Assembly (NCBI GenBank): GCA_023429275.1
Contig: JAEYWB010000837.1
Span: forward strand, 1 to 7,441
DNA length: 7,441 nt
DNA from: Planctomycetota bacterium
GTDB taxonomy: Bacteria; Planctomycetota; Planctomycetia; Planctomycetales; Planctomycetaceae
Direction: 5' to 3'
Shown here: one piece after another, positions 6,702 to 7,441 of the stretch
Layout of the letters: the number at the start of each line of letters is the position of its first letter
Position numbering within the stretch: the stretch's first letter is position 1
Notes under the pieces: model-generated
What the model was told of the DNA's origin: nothing
The model's database searches: none
Seen by the model: only the letters and a program-made list of their open reading frames with translations
Made by a program: the position numbers and the translations under genes

Positions 6702-7441
6702 TCAGCCCACCCTCTCGACGAGGAAGCCGCTGAGGGTTTCGAGGTAGGAGACGGAGGTCGTGACGCGGCGGTAGTCGCATCCGCTCGCGAGCGCCATCAT
6801 CCGGACCACGCGGCAGTGCTCTTCGAACCGCTCCTCATATTTCTGCACGATCTCGGCGGGGGAGCAGTCGATCTGCCCGTCGTTCTCGAGCCCCTCGAAG
6901 CGGCAGGCGGTGCCGGCGGGGAGAGTCTCTTCGAGCGGGTGAACGAGATGCAGGGCGACCACTTCCCAGTGGCGGCTGCGGAAGAGCCGGACGGCGGCGA
7001 ACGTCTCTTCGAGGGAGTCGCACAGGAAGTCGCTGAGGATCAGGAGGACCCCGCGGCGGTGCAGCCGTTCGAACAGTTGCCGGAGCGACTTGCCCAGGTC
7101 GGTCGCCGGCCAGGTCCGGAGCTTCTCGATCTCGCGATGGACGTGCATCAGGTGCTCGGGGTGCCCCCCGGGGGGGACGAAGACCTGGAGCTGGTCGGCG
7201 GCAATCGCCAGTCCCACCTGGTCCTGTCCTCCGACGATGAGCTGGCTGAGCGCGGTCGTGAAGTACTGGGCGTACTCGAGCTTGGAGCCGGGGCCGTCCA
7301 CGCCGCGGGCCTTCCCGCCAAACCGCATCGAGCTGCTGGCGTCGACGAGCATCGTGCAGGTGAGATTCGTTTCGTCCTGGTAGAGCCGAAGATGCATCCG
7401 GCCCGTGCGGGCGAGGACCTTCCAGTCGAGCCGCCGCAGGT
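6702..7441 (-). CDS. DUF58 domain protein with VWA fold, C-terminal part (5' end outside window)
   Basis: The frame stays open to the right edge: upstream of the ATG at 7397 it continues for 14 more codons reading LRRLDWKVLARTGR. That is the conserved DUF58 signature (basic-x-DW-K-x-x-ART), so the ATG at 7397 is internal and the true start lies outside. 245 codons plus TGA are visible. Counting from that internal Met, a MIDAS motif DASSS is at residues 19-23 (7343-7329). The later ATDLGKSL stretch supplies the usual MIDAS threonine, and LLILSDFLCD is the central VWA strand with its acidic turn. No membrane segment is visible, which fits a cytoplasmic protein. DUF58 proteins are typically encoded beside MoxR AAA+ ATPases and are thought to act as their partners; this is family knowledge. 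The next gene begins 1 nt after this stop, so the two are probably translationally coupled. The DUF58 assignment is firm; the client or process is unknown. Confidence 0.93.
   Translation of the reverse strand, partial: LRRLDWKVLARTGRMHLRLYQDETNLTCTMLVDASSSMRFGGKARGVDGPGSKLEYAQYFTTALSQLIVGGQDQVGLAIAADQLQVFVPPGGHPEHLMHVHREIEKLRTWPATDLGKSLRQLFERLHRRGVLLILSDFLCDSLEETFAAVRLFRSRHWEVVALHLVHPLEETLPAGTACRFEGLENDGQIDCSPAEIVQKYEERFEEHCRVVRMMALASGCDYRRVTTSVSYLETLSGFLVERVG
6711..6716 (-). promoter_or_regulatory. weak Shine-Dalgarno-like GAGAGG before the BatA-like gene
   Basis: On the minus strand GAGAGG lies inside the end of the DUF58 reading frame, 10 nt before the ATG at 6700. The stop and start are arranged as TGA-C-ATG, so reinitiation by ribosomes finishing the DUF58 frame is at least as likely as independent initiation at this site. 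The match to the consensus is only partial. Confidence 0.35.

Overview
The window is GC-rich bacterial DNA with one coherent set of genes, all on the minus strand and so read from high to low coordinates. Gene style points to a planctomycete: a DUF58 protein, then two large membrane-anchored von Willebrand factor A (VWA) proteins, then a membrane-anchored DUF4175-like coiled-coil protein. This is an inference from gene order and protein architecture, not from a marker gene.

Layout in transcription order: (1) 7441-6702, the C-terminal part of a DUF58/VWA protein whose start lies beyond the right edge; (2) 6700-4586, a BatA-like protein of 704 aa with two N-terminal membrane helices, a VWA domain and a C-terminal membrane helix, starting 1 nt after the previous stop; (3) a 56-nt gap holding four copies of a heptamer repeat that run almost up to the next ATG; (4) 4529-2136, a 797-aa VWA protein of similar architecture; (5) a 272-nt spacer carrying a long inverted repeat built from ACAC(C/G)AAG-type units, resembling a dispersed MITE-like element; (6) 1863-1, a DUF4175-like protein with three membrane helices, two beta-rich regions and a long charged coiled coil that continues past the left edge. 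The last gene is open to the window edge and is covered on the opposite strand by a long spurious open frame (469-2154), so it is easy to miss.

DUF58 and BatA-type VWA proteins are usually encoded next to a MoxR-family AAA+ ATPase, which would be expected just to the right of this window. In that family picture, MoxR and its cytoplasmic DUF58 partner work with membrane VWA proteins whose metal-ion (MIDAS) sites bind client proteins, probably for assembly or stress protection at the cell envelope. The specific clients and the role of the coiled-coil protein cannot be read from the sequence.
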